This document shows positions 32,745 through 44,068 of a stretch of 64,000 bases of DNA, one piece after another (positions within the stretch are counted from its first letter, which is position 1; each line of letters begins with the position of its first letter). Made by a program: the position numbers and the translations under genes. This DNA is from Theropithecus gelada (taxonomy: Eukaryota; Chordata; Mammalia; Primates; Cercopithecidae), in NCBI RefSeq assembly GCF_003255815.1, contig NC_037670.1, positions 26,872,672-26,936,671 on the forward strand, written 5' to 3'. The notes under the pieces were generated by a model, which was not told where the DNA came from, ran no database searches, and saw only the letters and a list, made by a program, of their open reading frames with translations.

Positions 32745-34929
32745 CTGTTTTCTTTCTGATACTTGGGGTGGACCAAAAAAAATCAAACATTTTCATTAAA
32801 TTCAGGAGTGTGCTTGCCTCCAGATTTCCCTGGAAGTATCCACTGTCAGCCTCAAGGGAATTAATAGACCTACCCCCTTGGGATAGATCAACGTGCCCTG
32901 AAAAATGTGTCTGGTTTGTTGTAATACCACATTTGAGATAACAGAAAGGCTGTTTATATAGACAGTGGTCTAAGGAAGAAAGTGGGTCTGGATGAAAGAC
33001 ATCTGCTCATGTCCTCATCTTGGTTACAAAGATAGGCATCTCATCATTCCAGCCATTCTGCCTGCGGTCAGGATCTGTGGAGGACCCAGTGCCTTCAGAA
33101 AAGGTTAATGGAAGCTGCAAGAGGGCTCGTCCATGAGTCTTCTCCGTTCAGCACATAATTCAGCTCATTAGACTTCAGGTTTCAGAATCATGGTCTTTTT
33201 GTGATCTAAATAAGTTATGGTCTCTCTAATTGGACAGGATGTAGGGTGTTTATGCCAGCCACTGCTATTTTGCTCTTAAATACATACCAACAGGCTATGA
33301 ATAAATACAGAATGAATTAACAAAATAAATTCTCTGCTTATGGCCATTGGTTTCCTGGTAGAAGTCCCTCTTTTTCTTGTATCTACAGGAAATGTCTTTC
33401 CTGCTTGTGTGTATGTCTGCCAGGCTTGCCAGTTCTAAGTCAGCCATGGGAGGGGTTGTTTTCAGAAGCACATACCACGTGACCTGTCAGGCAGATCAAA
33501 GCAGGGATTTCAGGGCTGACTACAAGGGGAAATGGTTAGTAATTAATAAAAGGATGTGGAATTGGTCATGTTGACTGAAAGAGCCCAGAACCTTGGCGAA
33601 AGGCTCCCAGAGGCTGCCAAGATAATAAGAGTGGCTGAGCTGAATTATGTATGGGTGAAGCTCACGGGTGTTAATGCCACTGGGTGAGGGGAGTGGTGAG
33701 GGGTGGAATAAGAGGTTTACAAGCTTGACGGATCTCACCCAGGCCCAGGCCTCACTGATTCTAAGAGTCTCTGCAGCTCTGGCCAGAGTTTTGGTTTGTT
33801 TTTAAATGGAGCTTTTAGGAACCATTAAGGACATACAAAAGCTTGATAATGGTGTTTAACTCTGAGAGTCAAGCTGTGGTTTCTCATTGGCCATTTCTGG
33901 CTTTTCATGGCTTTATGTCAATATATTTCATTTCCAGATTTAGGATCAAAGAAACCTTTCTCTTGCACTTGCTCATTTTCTTCCCTGTGTGGTCTAATGC
34001 ATCGATGAAACCAAATAAATCTGCAAGGGATATGCGAGTCTGCTGGTGTCTCACCATGGCTGTGGTCACTGTACACTTTCTGGTGGTTTGGTGGTGAGGG
34101 GTAGCCTGTGGGAAGGGGAGGAGGCATTGATGATGATGTTGGGAAAGAGGATATGAGGGGTGACTCACATCTCAGCAAGGGGCTGGTGAGTGTGTCTTGG
34201 CTTGTCTCAGCTAACAAGGATGACAGCAGCAAGAGGTGGAAAGTCTGGATGCAGCTGTGTGTCTGCCTGTATGTGTGTATTCTTGGGAGTTGGCAGACAA
34301 ATCATGGAACCTCCAAAGAAATTTTCCACTCATTGGTTAGGAGATTTCAGAGCTTATAAACTGCCTCATTGGGTTTTGAAGCCATTTCTCCAAGAGGGTG
34401 ATGACGTTTGATCTCTTGTGCAATCTTCATGAATATCTCAGGACATGATGTCCCTGTAAGAGGTAGATTCTGTTGGTTCTAACCAAGTGGCAGTGTAGTT
34501 TCTTAACTTCTGTCTTGTCCTTTGCCCCCTTTCCTTTCTCTTCCACCGTCTACCAACCTCCTCCAAGGTCACTGCCAGGGACAACATGACACCAAGTTGG
34601 GGAAGCATGGAGAGCCAACTAGGCAGCCTTGATGGACTTTGCTGGCTCATCTTCAGTGGGTTACAGTGGAGTTTTTGACCTCAGGGTATATTTCAATCTC
34701 ATGGGTAATATTATATATTTTGTACATTAAGAATAATTTGACATAAATATGACAGATGTCAAGATAATAAGCAATACGGGCACTTGTTAATTATTCTTTG
34801 TCCTCATCTGTAATATCAAAATGCAAAAGAGGTTGCAGGACTGCTGTGGAGAGTGATAAATGGCCAACGAATGCTTGCTGGATGCCATAAAGTTTTCTTT
34901 ATGAAGAGGACTCCACACCCCTGCTATAT
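32745..34929. other. Repeat-poor stretch, no gene recognised
   Basis: About 2.2 kb where I recognise no transposable element. Open frames of 60-104 codons occur on both strands at 33843-34411 but overlap and lack domains. This is the cleanest unique sequence in the window and the best place to look for conserved noncoding elements. Confidence 0.4.
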
Positions 34930-35325
34930 CATTTGTCATATCATGCCACATAGTAGCACCCCAAAACTCAGTGACTGGAAAGGAGAATTCATTGTGGTTG
35001 CCCACCCATGGGTGGGTGTGGCTTGGTGGTCCTGCTCCAGGCATCTCTCATTCTCTGCCTGGGTTGGAGGTTAACCACGGGGTTAGCAGTGGCACGCTCT
35101 TCTAGTGGAGAGGTTTGGGAGGCAAATGGGAAAACAAAAGGCTGCTTCAGGTCTGGGCTGCCCTGACAAACTCTCCTGCCCACATGCCATCGGCTGAAAC
35201 AAGTCACATGGCCAAGCTGAAAGCCAAGGGGAAAAAAAATGCATTCTTGGCACGATGAGGCTGAGCAAGGGTATAGACACAGAGAGAGGCTGAGATGGGG
35301 GCCAATCGTTTGGACCACAGTCTCT
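34930..35325 (-). mobile_element. Possible ancient LTR-type repeat, antisense, family unassigned
   Basis: 'tagcaccccaaaactcagtg', 'gtcacatggccaagctgaaa' and 'gagatgggggccaatcgttt' occur in the order of a widespread ancient mammalian repeat. I cannot name it with confidence. Confidence 0.35.
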
Positions 35326-35374
35326 CTCTCTCTCTCCTGGCTCATTTTGGCAGATACATCACCTTACCATCCTC

Positions 35375-35417
35375 AGGGATGGCTTCTATGAGGAGATGAC
35401 ATTTAAATTGAATTCTG
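35375..35417 (-). mobile_element. L2 fragment before an Alu, antisense
   Basis: 'ggcttctatgaggagatgac' and 'atttaaattgaattctgg' look like reversed L2, resuming after the Alu at 35714. Confidence 0.4.
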
Positions 35418-35713
35418 GTGGGTTGCAGTGGCTCATGCCTGTAATCCCAGCACTTTGGGAGGCTGAGGTGGGTGGATCACTTGAGGTCAGGAGTTTGAGA
35501 CCAGCCGGGCCAACATGGTGAAACCCTGTCTCTACTAAAAATACAAAAATTAGCTGGGTGTGGTGGTGTGTGCCTGTAGTCCCAGCTACTTGGGAGGCTG
35601 AAGCAGGAGAATGGCTTGAACCCAGGAAGTGGAGGTTGCAGTGAGCCAAGATCGCGCCACTGCACTCCAGCCTGGGTGACACAGTAAGTCTCTGTCTCAA
35701 AAAGAAAAAAAAT
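35418..35713 (+). mobile_element. Alu SINE (AluS-like)
   Basis: Full-length sense Alu from 'gttgcagtggctcatgcctg' to a short interrupted poly(A). Confidence 0.95.
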
Positions 35714-35860
35714 AAGTAAGTTGAGTTTTCATGACAGGAGAGAATCAGCCACTCAAAACCTGTGGAAAGAGATTTCCAGGTAAGGAGAACAGCAGGTATA
35801 AACATCCTAAGGGAGGGGCAACCTCTCCAGAAATCTCCAGCTTCCAAAGGCGGCCTTCCA
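35714..35860 (-). mobile_element. L2 fragment after an Alu, antisense
   Basis: 'gttgagttttcatgacagga', 'gagatttccaggtaaggaga' and 'acagcaggtataaacatcct' continue the reversed L2 order. Confidence 0.42.
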
Positions 35861-35974
35861 TGATGCTCCTACTTGCACTTGTCCTATGTTTTGAAGGGAA
35901 ACATTCTTTCCCAAATTTTTAAGAGCCCGTGAGTACAGTAAGAAGGCCAGCTTCCAACAGGACTGGTTACTTAT

Positions 35975-36310
35975 CTATTTATTAATATACCTTATTTTTC
36001 AGACCAGTTTAAGCACACAGCAAAACTGAGAGGAAGGTACAGAGATTTCCCACACACCTCAGGCCCCGCATGGCTTCCCCAACTAGCAACATCCCTCACC
36101 AGAGTGGTGCATTTATTCCAGTCGATGAACCTGCATTGCTACATCACCATCACACGGAGCCCGTGGTTTATTTTAGGGTTCACCCTCTGCATTACACATT
36201 CTGTGGGTTTGGACAAACTTATAAAGACACAGATCCACCATTACAGTCTCAGGCAGTGTATTTCACTGCTACAAACATCCACCAATTAATTTTAAGGCAA
36301 CAAAACCTCA
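35975..36310 (-). mobile_element. Old L1M-type 3' UTR remnant, antisense
   Basis: 'caaaactgagaggaaggtac', 'agagatttcccacacacctc', 'agtcgatgaacctgcattgc' and 'gggttcaccctctgcattac' follow a common mammalian L1M-type repeat. The 107-codon plus-strand frame that overlaps it is a by-product. Confidence 0.58.
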
Positions 36311-37810
36311 CAAACATCACTGACTTAGCAAAAGAAGGACAAAGGAAAGCAGCCAGTGCAGCGTCTCTACTTTTTCTTTCTTTAAGATCATAAAGGTCTT
36401 TGATGCATGGAAGGCAGGCTTTTATTAACTAGGCACTTGTATCATAAACATGATTTCCAGACTAGCAGGAAAGTCCCAGAATTCTGAGTCATTGATGTTT
36501 GAATGGATGTTTTGTAAGGCTAAGAATTTACTTTCACAAATAAAGCATTGATGAACTCAATAGTGGCTTGAAATGAACTGGGAAAGTTTTATGCTGTGAA
36601 CTCGGTCTTTGGAAGACAGTGCCATGATTTATAACAATTTCTCCCTCTTTAATCTGTATTCATGTTCAAGAAAATTGTCTCTCCTTTTGGCCACCCATCA
36701 TGGCCAATGCCCAGTATGAAGGAGACCTGTGTTTGCAAATAGAAAAACAATTTAACACAATTTCACATGGAGAAACAAGATATTCACCTGATATGTGCTA
36801 GGTATCTGCCCTCGGATCACAGGATATGGGGCTGCAGTGCTGTCTTCTCTCATAATGAGAGTTACTTACTATATAAGACAATGAGGAAGAATTCTGTTTG
36901 TGAAATACAATTTTTTCAAGAGTAAGATCAGTATGGTTTATTCCTTGTTCTGGGCTCCTGGTAACACAGCTGGGATATTTTAACACATGTTGTGGGACTT
37001 CAGTAATACAAAGGTGTAGAAACAGAGCTGGAGAGAGATCAGAGAAGAGCAGAGAATCCAATATTTGATGCTGCAGGCTCTGATGTATATTCATAAGAAC
37101 TAAATACCTCATGTGGACTTTGACTTAGCAACGGCAAATGGTGGGAAACAGAGCTATCTGCACACAGTTGAACAGAATGTGATGAGAAAGAGAATAATTT
37201 GCCTTGCTATAAAGAGCTAGAGTTGGGCTGGGGACTCAATGGGTAGGAGTCAGGGAGATAGGAGAGCCTCCTTGCAGAAATAAGGTCTTAGAACTTCAAA
37301 TGAAAATGGGCTCTACCCTAAACTTTCAGTCTTCTTAGCCAATCTAAACCAATGGTTCCCTGACTCAAACTGTCCATTTGGACAAAGACATCCACGCTGA
37401 GGACTGGATCCATCTTCTTATTCCAGGAGACTGAGTTGGCATGGGTTGGAGGGAAGAAATACGGTCTGAACATGGCACAGCTCCCTCTGCATTAGGAATC
37501 TCTGGGCCATTTCTGTTGTTCAGTGGAATTTAATCATTTTCTGCCCTGGAATCTAAAGCTCATCTGCCCTATCATTTGATGCAGGACTTCTCTATAGTAA
37601 CAATACTGACAGCCACTCAGATTTGCTTAAACCTTTTTGCGGTTGGCTAAGTCAGTTCTTTGTGAGCAGATCATTGATATTTGCTTTAGGTCCTTTCAAT
37701 GTACATAATCCTGGCAGTACAATGTCATCACCTGATCCATTTTATAAAATCGTTACTGCTTGCAACCCATCCTCAGTGACTCTGATAGAATTGTCCTGGG
37801 GAAGGTGCTG
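36311..37810. other. Unassigned, no gene recognised
   Basis: 1.5 kb without a named repeat or gene. The minus-strand frame at 36798-37112 (104 codons) has no domain. Confidence 0.4.
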
Positions 37811-37824
37811 GCATCAATATTATT

Positions 37825-38409
37825 ATTAGACTACGTTTGTTTTAAGTTAAGTTTCTTCTTGTTATTAAACTTTTCTTTAAGTTACATGTGCAGGTTTGTT
37901 ACATAGGTAAACTTGTGTCATGGGGGTTTGTTATACAGATTATTTCACCACCCAGTTGTTAAGCCTAGTACCCATTAGTTATTTTTCCTGATCCTCTCCC
38001 TCCTCCCACCCTCCACCTTCCCATAGGCCCCAGTGTGTATTGTTCCCATCTATGCGTCCATGTGTTCTCCCACTTATGAATGAGAATATGTGGTATTTGG
38101 TTTTCTGTTTCCGTGTTAGTTTGCTAAGGATAAGGGCCTCCAGCTCTATCCATGTGCCTGCAAAGGACATGACCTCATTATTTTTCATGGCTGCATAGTA
38201 TTCCATGGTGTATACGTACCACATTGTCTTTATCCAGTCTATCACTGATGGGCATTTGGGTTGGTTCCATGTCTTTGCTATTGTGAATAGTGCTGCAATA
38301 AACGTACGTGTGCATGTGTTTTTATAATAGTACAATGTATATTCCTTTGGGTATATACCCAGTAATGGGATTGCTGGGTCAAATGATATTTCTGGTTTTA
38401 GGTCTTTGA
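37825..38409 (-). mobile_element. 5'-truncated L1 3' end, antisense
   Basis: The antisense L1 3' UTR and end of ORF2 are clear: 'ttacatgtgcaggtttgtta', 'cccacttatgaatgagaata', 'tgctgcaataaacgtacgtg', 'gggtatatacccagtaatgg'. A perfect 14-bp duplication 'gcatcaatattatt' (37811-37824 and 38410-38423) brackets the insertion. Between the left duplication and the L1 3' end lie about 45 bases of T-rich but not pure poly(T) sequence. Confidence 0.95.
38003..38409 (-). pseudogene. L1 ORF2 C-terminal fragment (dead)
   Basis: The minus-strand frame reads the C-terminal end of L1 ORF2p, including 'PEISFDPAIPLLGIYPKEY', 'WNQPKCPSVIDWIKTMWY' and 'YYAAMKNNE'. Only about 130 of some 1,275 residues remain, with no endonuclease or reverse transcriptase domain. 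The ATG that opens the frame is not a native start. It is the tail of a truncated insertion and cannot mobilise anything. Confidence 0.9.
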
Positions 38410-38423
38410 GCATCAATATTATT

Positions 38424-39156
38424 TAACATTCTTCAGGTGATGCCAATCGGACAATTGAGGTTGAGTACAAGGACTCCTGGTGTTAGGAAATCCTTTTTTA
38501 TTCTGGTGAAAGTCAGCTCTCCTAAAACCACCACCTAGCCATACTGGTTCTCTCCTCTGGAGCAAAGTCCATTCCTCTTTTATGTGACGGCCTTTCAAAC
38601 CCGTGAAGTTGATTACTTGCTCCACCACTTCCTTAAGGCTTTCTCTTCTCCAGGGGAAGCCACTCATTTTGTCCACAGTTACTCCTATGATGTGGTTTTA
38701 TTTCCTTCACCATCCTGAGCACAAGCAGCTTTGTCAGGATGCCACTTACAGTGTGTGTCTCTTCATGCTTTTGTTTCACTGTGAGATTGCTGTCAGCTAA
38801 ATCCCCCCAATTTTCTCCCACTAAAAGCTTACAGCTTAATCTGGGAGGTAAGCATGCCAGTCAGCCAAAGCCTCCTCATCCTGTAATTATGAAATTGATT
38901 TTTAAAGTCTAAATGCAGGACTTTTATTTACTCTTACCAAATTTCGTCTTATTGGGTTTAACCAATTTAATTCTGTCCTCCAAAAGTATTGTTAAGTATT
39001 ACCTATTAGGTAAGTCATCTTTATATTTTTATTCATGTTATTAATAACAATAATAATAGCCTCTATTTATTGACTGCAAGGACCACCTGACTGGATTGAA
39101 AGGGACAGAGATGGAGCTCCAACCTCTAGGAGCAGGAAGTAGACTGAGAATCCTAC
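38424..39156. other. Unassigned, no gene recognised
   Basis: No named repeat or gene recognised. Confidence 0.4.
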
Positions 39157-39171
39157 AAAATCACCAGCTTG

Positions 39172-39470
39172 GGCCAGGCGCGGTGGCTCACGCCTGTAAT
39201 CCCAGCACTTTGGGAGGCCGAGACGGGTGGATCACAAGGTCAGGAGATCGAGACCATCCTGGCTAACACGGTGAAACCCCGTCTCTACTAAAAAATACAA
39301 AAAACTAGCTGGGCGAGATGGCGGGCGCCTGTAGTCCCAGCTACTCGGGAGGCTGAGGCAGGAGAATGGCATGAACCCGGGAGGCGGAGCTTGCACTGAG
39401 CTGAGATCTGGCCACTGCACTCCAGCCTGGGCGACAGAGCGAGACTCCGTCTCAAAAAAAAAAAAAAAAA
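39172..39470 (+). mobile_element. Young AluY of Old World monkey type
   Basis: A nearly intact AluY: 'ggccaggcgcggtggctcac', 'gaccatcctggctaacacgg' and a right arm with 'gagctgagatctggccactg', the variant I associate with Old World monkey AluYR subfamilies. A perfect 15-bp duplication 'aaaatcaccagcttg' (39157-39171 and 39471-39485) and a clean poly(A) of about 20 bases indicate a recent insertion. Confidence 0.96.
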
Positions 39471-39485
39471 AAAATCACCAGCTTG

Positions 39486-40054
39486 GTATTCTTAAAGAAG
39501 AGGAAGATATTCAGGAGCAGAAACAGGAGACCAGAGGGTACAACCAAGAGCACTGGGGAGTACTGGGCTCTAGAAAGGAATTTGCAACACCTATGGAGCT
39601 GGATTGCAGAAGTGCTCTCCCGGCCATTGCCAGCTGTGTGCCTTCTGTTTCCCCCTTTTAGTGGGAGTGTCTCTTGTGGTTATCCTCTGCTTGTTCCACT
39701 ATTGTATGTGGACTGTGTGTGTTTGGGGGGACGAGGTGGGGGGGTGGTGGTCAGTAAATGTAGCTCGCCTCTTTAGTTCCTAATAGTCAGATGGTGATGA
39801 ACAGTACTTGATGTGTTGTATCCAAAGAGCCACTCTCAGGGAGCTTCATTTCCACTTGGACAGGATTTAGAGGGTTGAGATGTTTGCAGAATCCTGGGAG
39901 GGATAAATGCATTTTGCATGCTAGAGGGATGTCAATAATTGGTGTCCAGAGGCAGATTGGATCTGGACTCTGTAACTGCTTGACCAATAGCATATGGAGA
40001 AGTGACACTTAGTTTTAAGAAACTGGTAGCGCCTACTTTATTAATATCTCTTGA
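39486..40054. other. Unassigned; contains a G-rich run
   Basis: The only structure is the G-rich stretch at about 39724-39750. No gene is recognised. Confidence 0.4.
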
Positions 40055-40330
40055 GAGGCTTATTCTTGGAATCCATCCGCCATGTTGAGAGGAAGCCCAA
40101 GCTGTTTTGTGGAGAGGCTCTCATGGGGAGGGTCCAACACCCAGAACAACTTGCCAGCCATGTGAGGGAGCCACCTTAGGAGTGATCCTTCAGCCCCATT
40201 CCAGCTGTCCCAGCTTATAGCAGTAGAGCCAAGATGAGCTGTCCCTGATGAGCCCTGCCCAAAGTCAGATTTAGATGCATGGTAAATCATAGTCATAGTT
40301 TTAAGCCACTAAATTTGGAAGGGTTTGTTT
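40055..40330 (+). mobile_element. MaLR/ERVL-type LTR 3' half, sense
   Basis: 'cttgccagccatgtgaggga', 'gccaccttaggagtgatcct' and 'agttttaagccactaaattt' follow the 3' half of an ancient LTR of the MLT1-like group. A 5'-half fragment of apparently the same family lies at 58145-58290. Confidence 0.5.
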
Positions 40331-40545
40331 TGAATCCATAGCAGTGCCAGGCACTGTGCTAGCAACTTTTTATATGGTTGATTACTTAATCCTTCAAGTG
40401 ATGCTATGACTTAGGCATTATTTTCTTCTCCTAATAGATGGGAAAACTAAGGCTCAATGAGTTTAACTAACAGCCCAAGGTCATACCAATAGTAAATGGC
40501 ACGAATGGGTTTCAAACTGGACATTGTATAATTCTTTGAACCTCT
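40331..40545 (-). mobile_element. MIR SINE, antisense
   Basis: 'gtgccaggcactgtgctagc', 'ttaatccttcaagtgatgct', 'gatgggaaaactaaggctca' and 'cagcccaaggtcataccaat' read as reversed MIR, nearly full length. Confidence 0.78.
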
Positions 40546-40819
40546 AAAATGTTGAGTGGGACAGGTCCAAGGGCAAGAAAGCCATGCAGCCATTTATCGG
40601 ACATCTATAGAGCACTGCCTGTGGAGAAAAAGAAACATAGGCTGTCAAAAAGTGGTAGCTTAGATGGGGGACAGACATGAAAACAAATAAATACAGTTCA
40701 GGTTGACATGTGCTAGAATATTTGTATATTACATTCCTGATAGCCAAAGTGAAAGGATGTGACTACACTTCCAGTTCTTTCTCTGCAGACTTTGCACCTG
40801 CAGAGATGTATAGATTGTA

Positions 40820-41150
40820 CTTATATACATGTTTTAATAAACAAGTGATAGTGTATTATAAATATTCTGTGATTTATTTTTTTCCATCATATATGAGTCC
40901 AGTATTTTAAATTGATGACCACAATTTATTAAACTGCTCTCCTATTAGATGTTTTTAATTTTTTTCTATTGCCCACAGTGTTGGATCAGTATCTTTATAT
41001 AAACAGCACATACATGGGTATATTTCTTTAGAAATTATCGACTCAAAAGTTATGATTATGATTTTTAAAAAATTATTGCCAGAAAAGCTTGACCAATTTG
41101 TACTTTCACCAAGAATGCATGAAAGGGCCAATTTCTCCCCTCCTTCATCC
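40820..41150 (-). mobile_element. Old LINE remnant (L1ME-like), antisense
   Basis: 'gtgatttatttttttccatc', 'ttaaactgctctcctattag' and 'gtactttcaccaagaatgca' follow an ancient L1-type 3' region in reverse. Strongly diverged. Confidence 0.4.
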
Positions 41151-41254
41151 CTGTGAACACTGCTTTTTTATCAGTCTTAAGTTTTTACCACATTGATGGG
41201 AGACTATTGTGTTATTGCTGTTTTAATTTTCAATTTCCTGTTATTTGCTTTTGC

Positions 41255-41400
41255 CCTATGAGTGTGTATGTGTGTATATGTGCGTGTGTGTATATATGTG
41301 TGTGTATGTATGTGTGTGTGTTTATGGGTGGGTATATATATTTGTGTGTGTGTATTTTATATATATATATATATATTAAAAAAAATATGTATATTTGAGA
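41255..41400. repeat. (TG)n/(TA)n/(TATG)n compound microsatellite
   Basis: Alternating TG, TATG and TA repeats over about 130 bases, ending in a (TA)9-like run and then 'aaaaaaatatgta'. The open frames read Val/Cys/Tyr repeats and are artefacts. Confidence 0.95.
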
Positions 41401-41444
41401 CGTTCTGGTAAACATTTTTTCCCGCTTAATTTTTTTTTTCCCCC

Positions 41445-41728
41445 AGCTGGGCACAGTAACTCACATCTGTAATCTCAGCACTCTGGGAGGCCAGAGAGCT
41501 TGAACCCAGGAGTTCGAGACCAGCCTGGGCAACATGACGAAACCCTGTCTCTACAAAAAATACAAAAATTAGCTAGGCATGGTGGCATGTACCTGTAGTC
41601 CCAGCTACTTGGTAGGCTGAGGTGGGAGGATCACTTGAGCCTGGGAAGTAGAAGTTGCAGACAGCCAAAATTGCACCACTGTGCTCCAGCCTGGGTGATG
41701 GAGTGAGGCCCTAGCTCAAAAAAAAAAT
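41445..41728 (+). mobile_element. AluJ-like SINE
   Basis: Sense Alu from 'agctgggcacagtaactcac' with an internal deletion ('gaggccagagagcttgaacc') and 'ggtgggaggatcacttgagc', an old-subfamily feature. The poly(A) is short. Confidence 0.93.
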
Positions 41729-42490
41729 TTTCCTTATGAATTTGCATGAATTATTTGAAATTCTAGATATCACTCCTGTTAATTGTTGCAAATATTTTCT
41801 TCAAGGCTGTTGCTTGTATTTAATTTTGCTTAAGGAGTCTTTTCTTATGGAGACTTTAAAATTTCATGAGAACATCTTCCAATTTTTGCTTTTGGAGCTT
41901 CTGGTTTTGATATGGTTGGGAACACTTGTTCATAGGTTATAAATTCCGTCTATTTTCTCCTAATATTTATAGTTTAAAGAAATTTTTTAGCTCCTCAATC
42001 CATCTGGAATTTGTTTTGGAGTATGCTTATGAGGGAGGAAAGTCTAACTTAATTTCTCTTACCAAATATAAAATTGTCTCAACACAATTTATTTAGTGAC
42101 CCATCCTTTTTCCCACTGAATTGAAACCTTATAAATATGAAATATATATCGGGGGCTGTTTCTATACTGTTTTATTTCATTGATTTGTCTCTTTCTATTT
42201 TAGCAGCACACTCCTTTTTATGAGACATATAATGCAGATTTAAAGTATGTTCTGATATTTAGTAGGAGTTTCCTTTAATTTTTTCAAAGCATTTGACCAT
42301 TCTTATATACTTCCTGTTCCTGATGAACTTTAAACTCAACTTGCCAGCTCCAAAAAAATTCTGTTGAATGTTGATTCAGATTGCATAGGATTTACAGATT
42401 AATTTGGAGAGAAATGACCTCTTTAAAATTTTTTGTTTCTTCATCCAAAATTACTGCATTTGCATTATTAAAAAATAACATAATTGTAAT
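41729..42490 (-). mobile_element. Old L1M-type LINE, antisense (ORF2 region)
   Basis: 'caatccatctggaatttgtt', 'caatttatttagtgacccat', 'ttcattgatttgtctctttc' and 'gattgcataggatttacaga' follow the reverse of the ORF2 C-terminal part of old L1M elements. It is interrupted on the right by MER5A and resumes further on. No frame survives. Confidence 0.7.
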
Positions 42491-42496
42491 TTATAA

Positions 42497-42620
42497 CAGA
42501 GATTTAAAATCCTGGCTGCACATATTCATGCCTGGATCTCCTCCCTAGAGTCTCTGATTTAATTAGTCTTGTAGTGATTCCAATATGCACCCAGGGAACA
42601 AAACCACTGCTGTATAGGTT
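42497..42620 (+). mobile_element. MER5A-like DNA transposon (hAT-Charlie)
   Basis: 'aatcctggctgcacatattc', 'agtctctgatttaattagtc', 'agtgattccaatatgcaccc' and 'aaaaccactgct' match the non-autonomous MER5A layout. Confidence 0.65.
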
Positions 42621-42749
42621 TTCTTTTCTTTTTGTTTTTTAATTTAGTTCTGGAACATTTTTCATTAGGCTTATTTCTAGGTCTGTTATGTATGTATTTA
42701 TTGTTATTATTAATGATATTCCTAAAAATTCTAAAAGTTCAACTTAGAT

Positions 42750-42850
42750 TCCTACTTTATGCCTTATGCCAAAGTGAATTCCAGATGAATTAAAGAACTA
42801 AATATAAAAAGCAAAACTCTAAAAATATTAGAAGAAAATATGAGAGTTAT
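42750..42850 (+). mobile_element. Old L1M ORF2 fragment, sense orientation
   Basis: 'gaattccagatgaattaaag', 'aactaaatataaaaagcaaa' and 'ctctaaaaatattagaagaa' read as sense L1 ORF2, opposite to the L1M pieces on both sides. It is either a separate insertion or an inverted segment. Confidence 0.5.
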
Positions 42851-43587
42851 TCAATTTATTATTACTTATGTGTTAGAAAGCTACTGATTTTGTATTTGAT
42901 CTTATTATTTTAAATAATAGTTCGGTCAATTCTCTTGGGATAACAATTTGTTTACAAATAGAAACATTTTTATCTTTTTGTCTACAGTTTATATCTATTT
43001 ACTTTACTTTTCTCCATTTTTAGATAGGACCCATAGGACAATGATAGGTGGTAGCTGTGATGATTGGTATGGTTGTCTTGTTTTTGACATTAATAGAAAA
43101 TTTCTAATATTTCATTATTAAATATAATATTTTCTATGAGTTTTCCCCTAGGCTGCATGATTTTACATCCTTTCCTAGTCTACTGAGAACTTTTAAAAAA
43201 ATTCCAAAAAGTGTGTTGAATTTAACAAATGAATTTTTGGCATACATTGAGATGAGCAAAATGTTTTTGCCCTCAAATCCATTAATATAGTCAACTACAT
43301 AAGAAATTTCCCAATATTGAACCACTTTGCATTTTCAGGTAAATTTTGCTTGACCAGGGTTAAAAAATAGTGAAATATTACAAAATGTGATTTGCTAATA
43401 TATTTTTTAGAATTTTAAATCTCTGTTCATGGTAACCTTGACCAATTACTTCACGTTTTTTGGTGATAATCTTGTCAGGTTTTGGAATCAAGGTGATGCT
43501 AGCTGTATAGAATGATGCTATCTAGATAGAGTCTAGAAGCTACCTTTTTGTACTTTCAGACACATGTAATTTAAGATTATCACTTGC
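42851..43587 (-). mobile_element. Old L1M-type LINE, antisense, continued
   Basis: 'aatgaatttttggcatacat', 'ataatcttgtcaggttttgg', 'aatcaaggtgatgctagctg' and 'agaatgatgctatctagata' follow reversed L1M ORF2, lying further 5' in the element than 41729-42490, as expected for one broken copy. Confidence 0.62.
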
Positions 43588-43965
43588 TGATATGGTTTGG
43601 CTGTGACCCCACCCAAATCTCATCTTGAATGGTAATTCCCATAATCCCTATGTGTTGTGGGAGGGACCAGGTAAAGATAATTCAATCATGGGGGCTGTTT
43701 CCCCCATCTTGTTCTCCTGATAGAGAGTTAGTTCTCACAAGATCTGAGGGTTTTATAAGTGGCTTTCCCCTTTGCTGGGCACTCGTTCTTCTCCTTCCTG
43801 GCACCATGTGAAGAAGGACATGTTTGCTTTCCCTTTTGCCATGATCATAAGTTTCCCAAAGCCTTCCCAGCCCTGTGGAACTGTGAATCAATTAAACCTC
43901 TTTTCTTTATAAATTACCTAGTCTTGGGTATGTCTTTATTAGTAGCATGAGAATGAACTAATATA
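43588..43965 (+). mobile_element. MSTA-like MaLR solo LTR
   Basis: Starts 'tgatatggtttggctgtgac', carries 'gttgtgggagggaccaggt', 'accatgtgaagaaggacatg' and 'caattaaacctcttttcttt', ends 'tgaactaatata'. Near-perfect 5-bp duplications 'cttgc' (43583-43587) and 'cttgt' (43966-43970). No internal region, so a solo LTR. Confidence 0.92.
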
Positions 43966-44068
43966 CTTGTTTCAAGGAGTAGAAATCCCCATAAAAGTAT
44001 TTGGAATTGGTACCTGTTTTTTGATGGATTAGAGCTTTGATTATATTTTCAATTTTTATAAGTGTATT

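Noticed and set aside
36070..36393. 107-codon plus-strand frame beginning MASPTSNIPHQ
   Set aside because: It overlaps a repeated L1M-type 3' UTR sequence found at many places in mammalian genomes.
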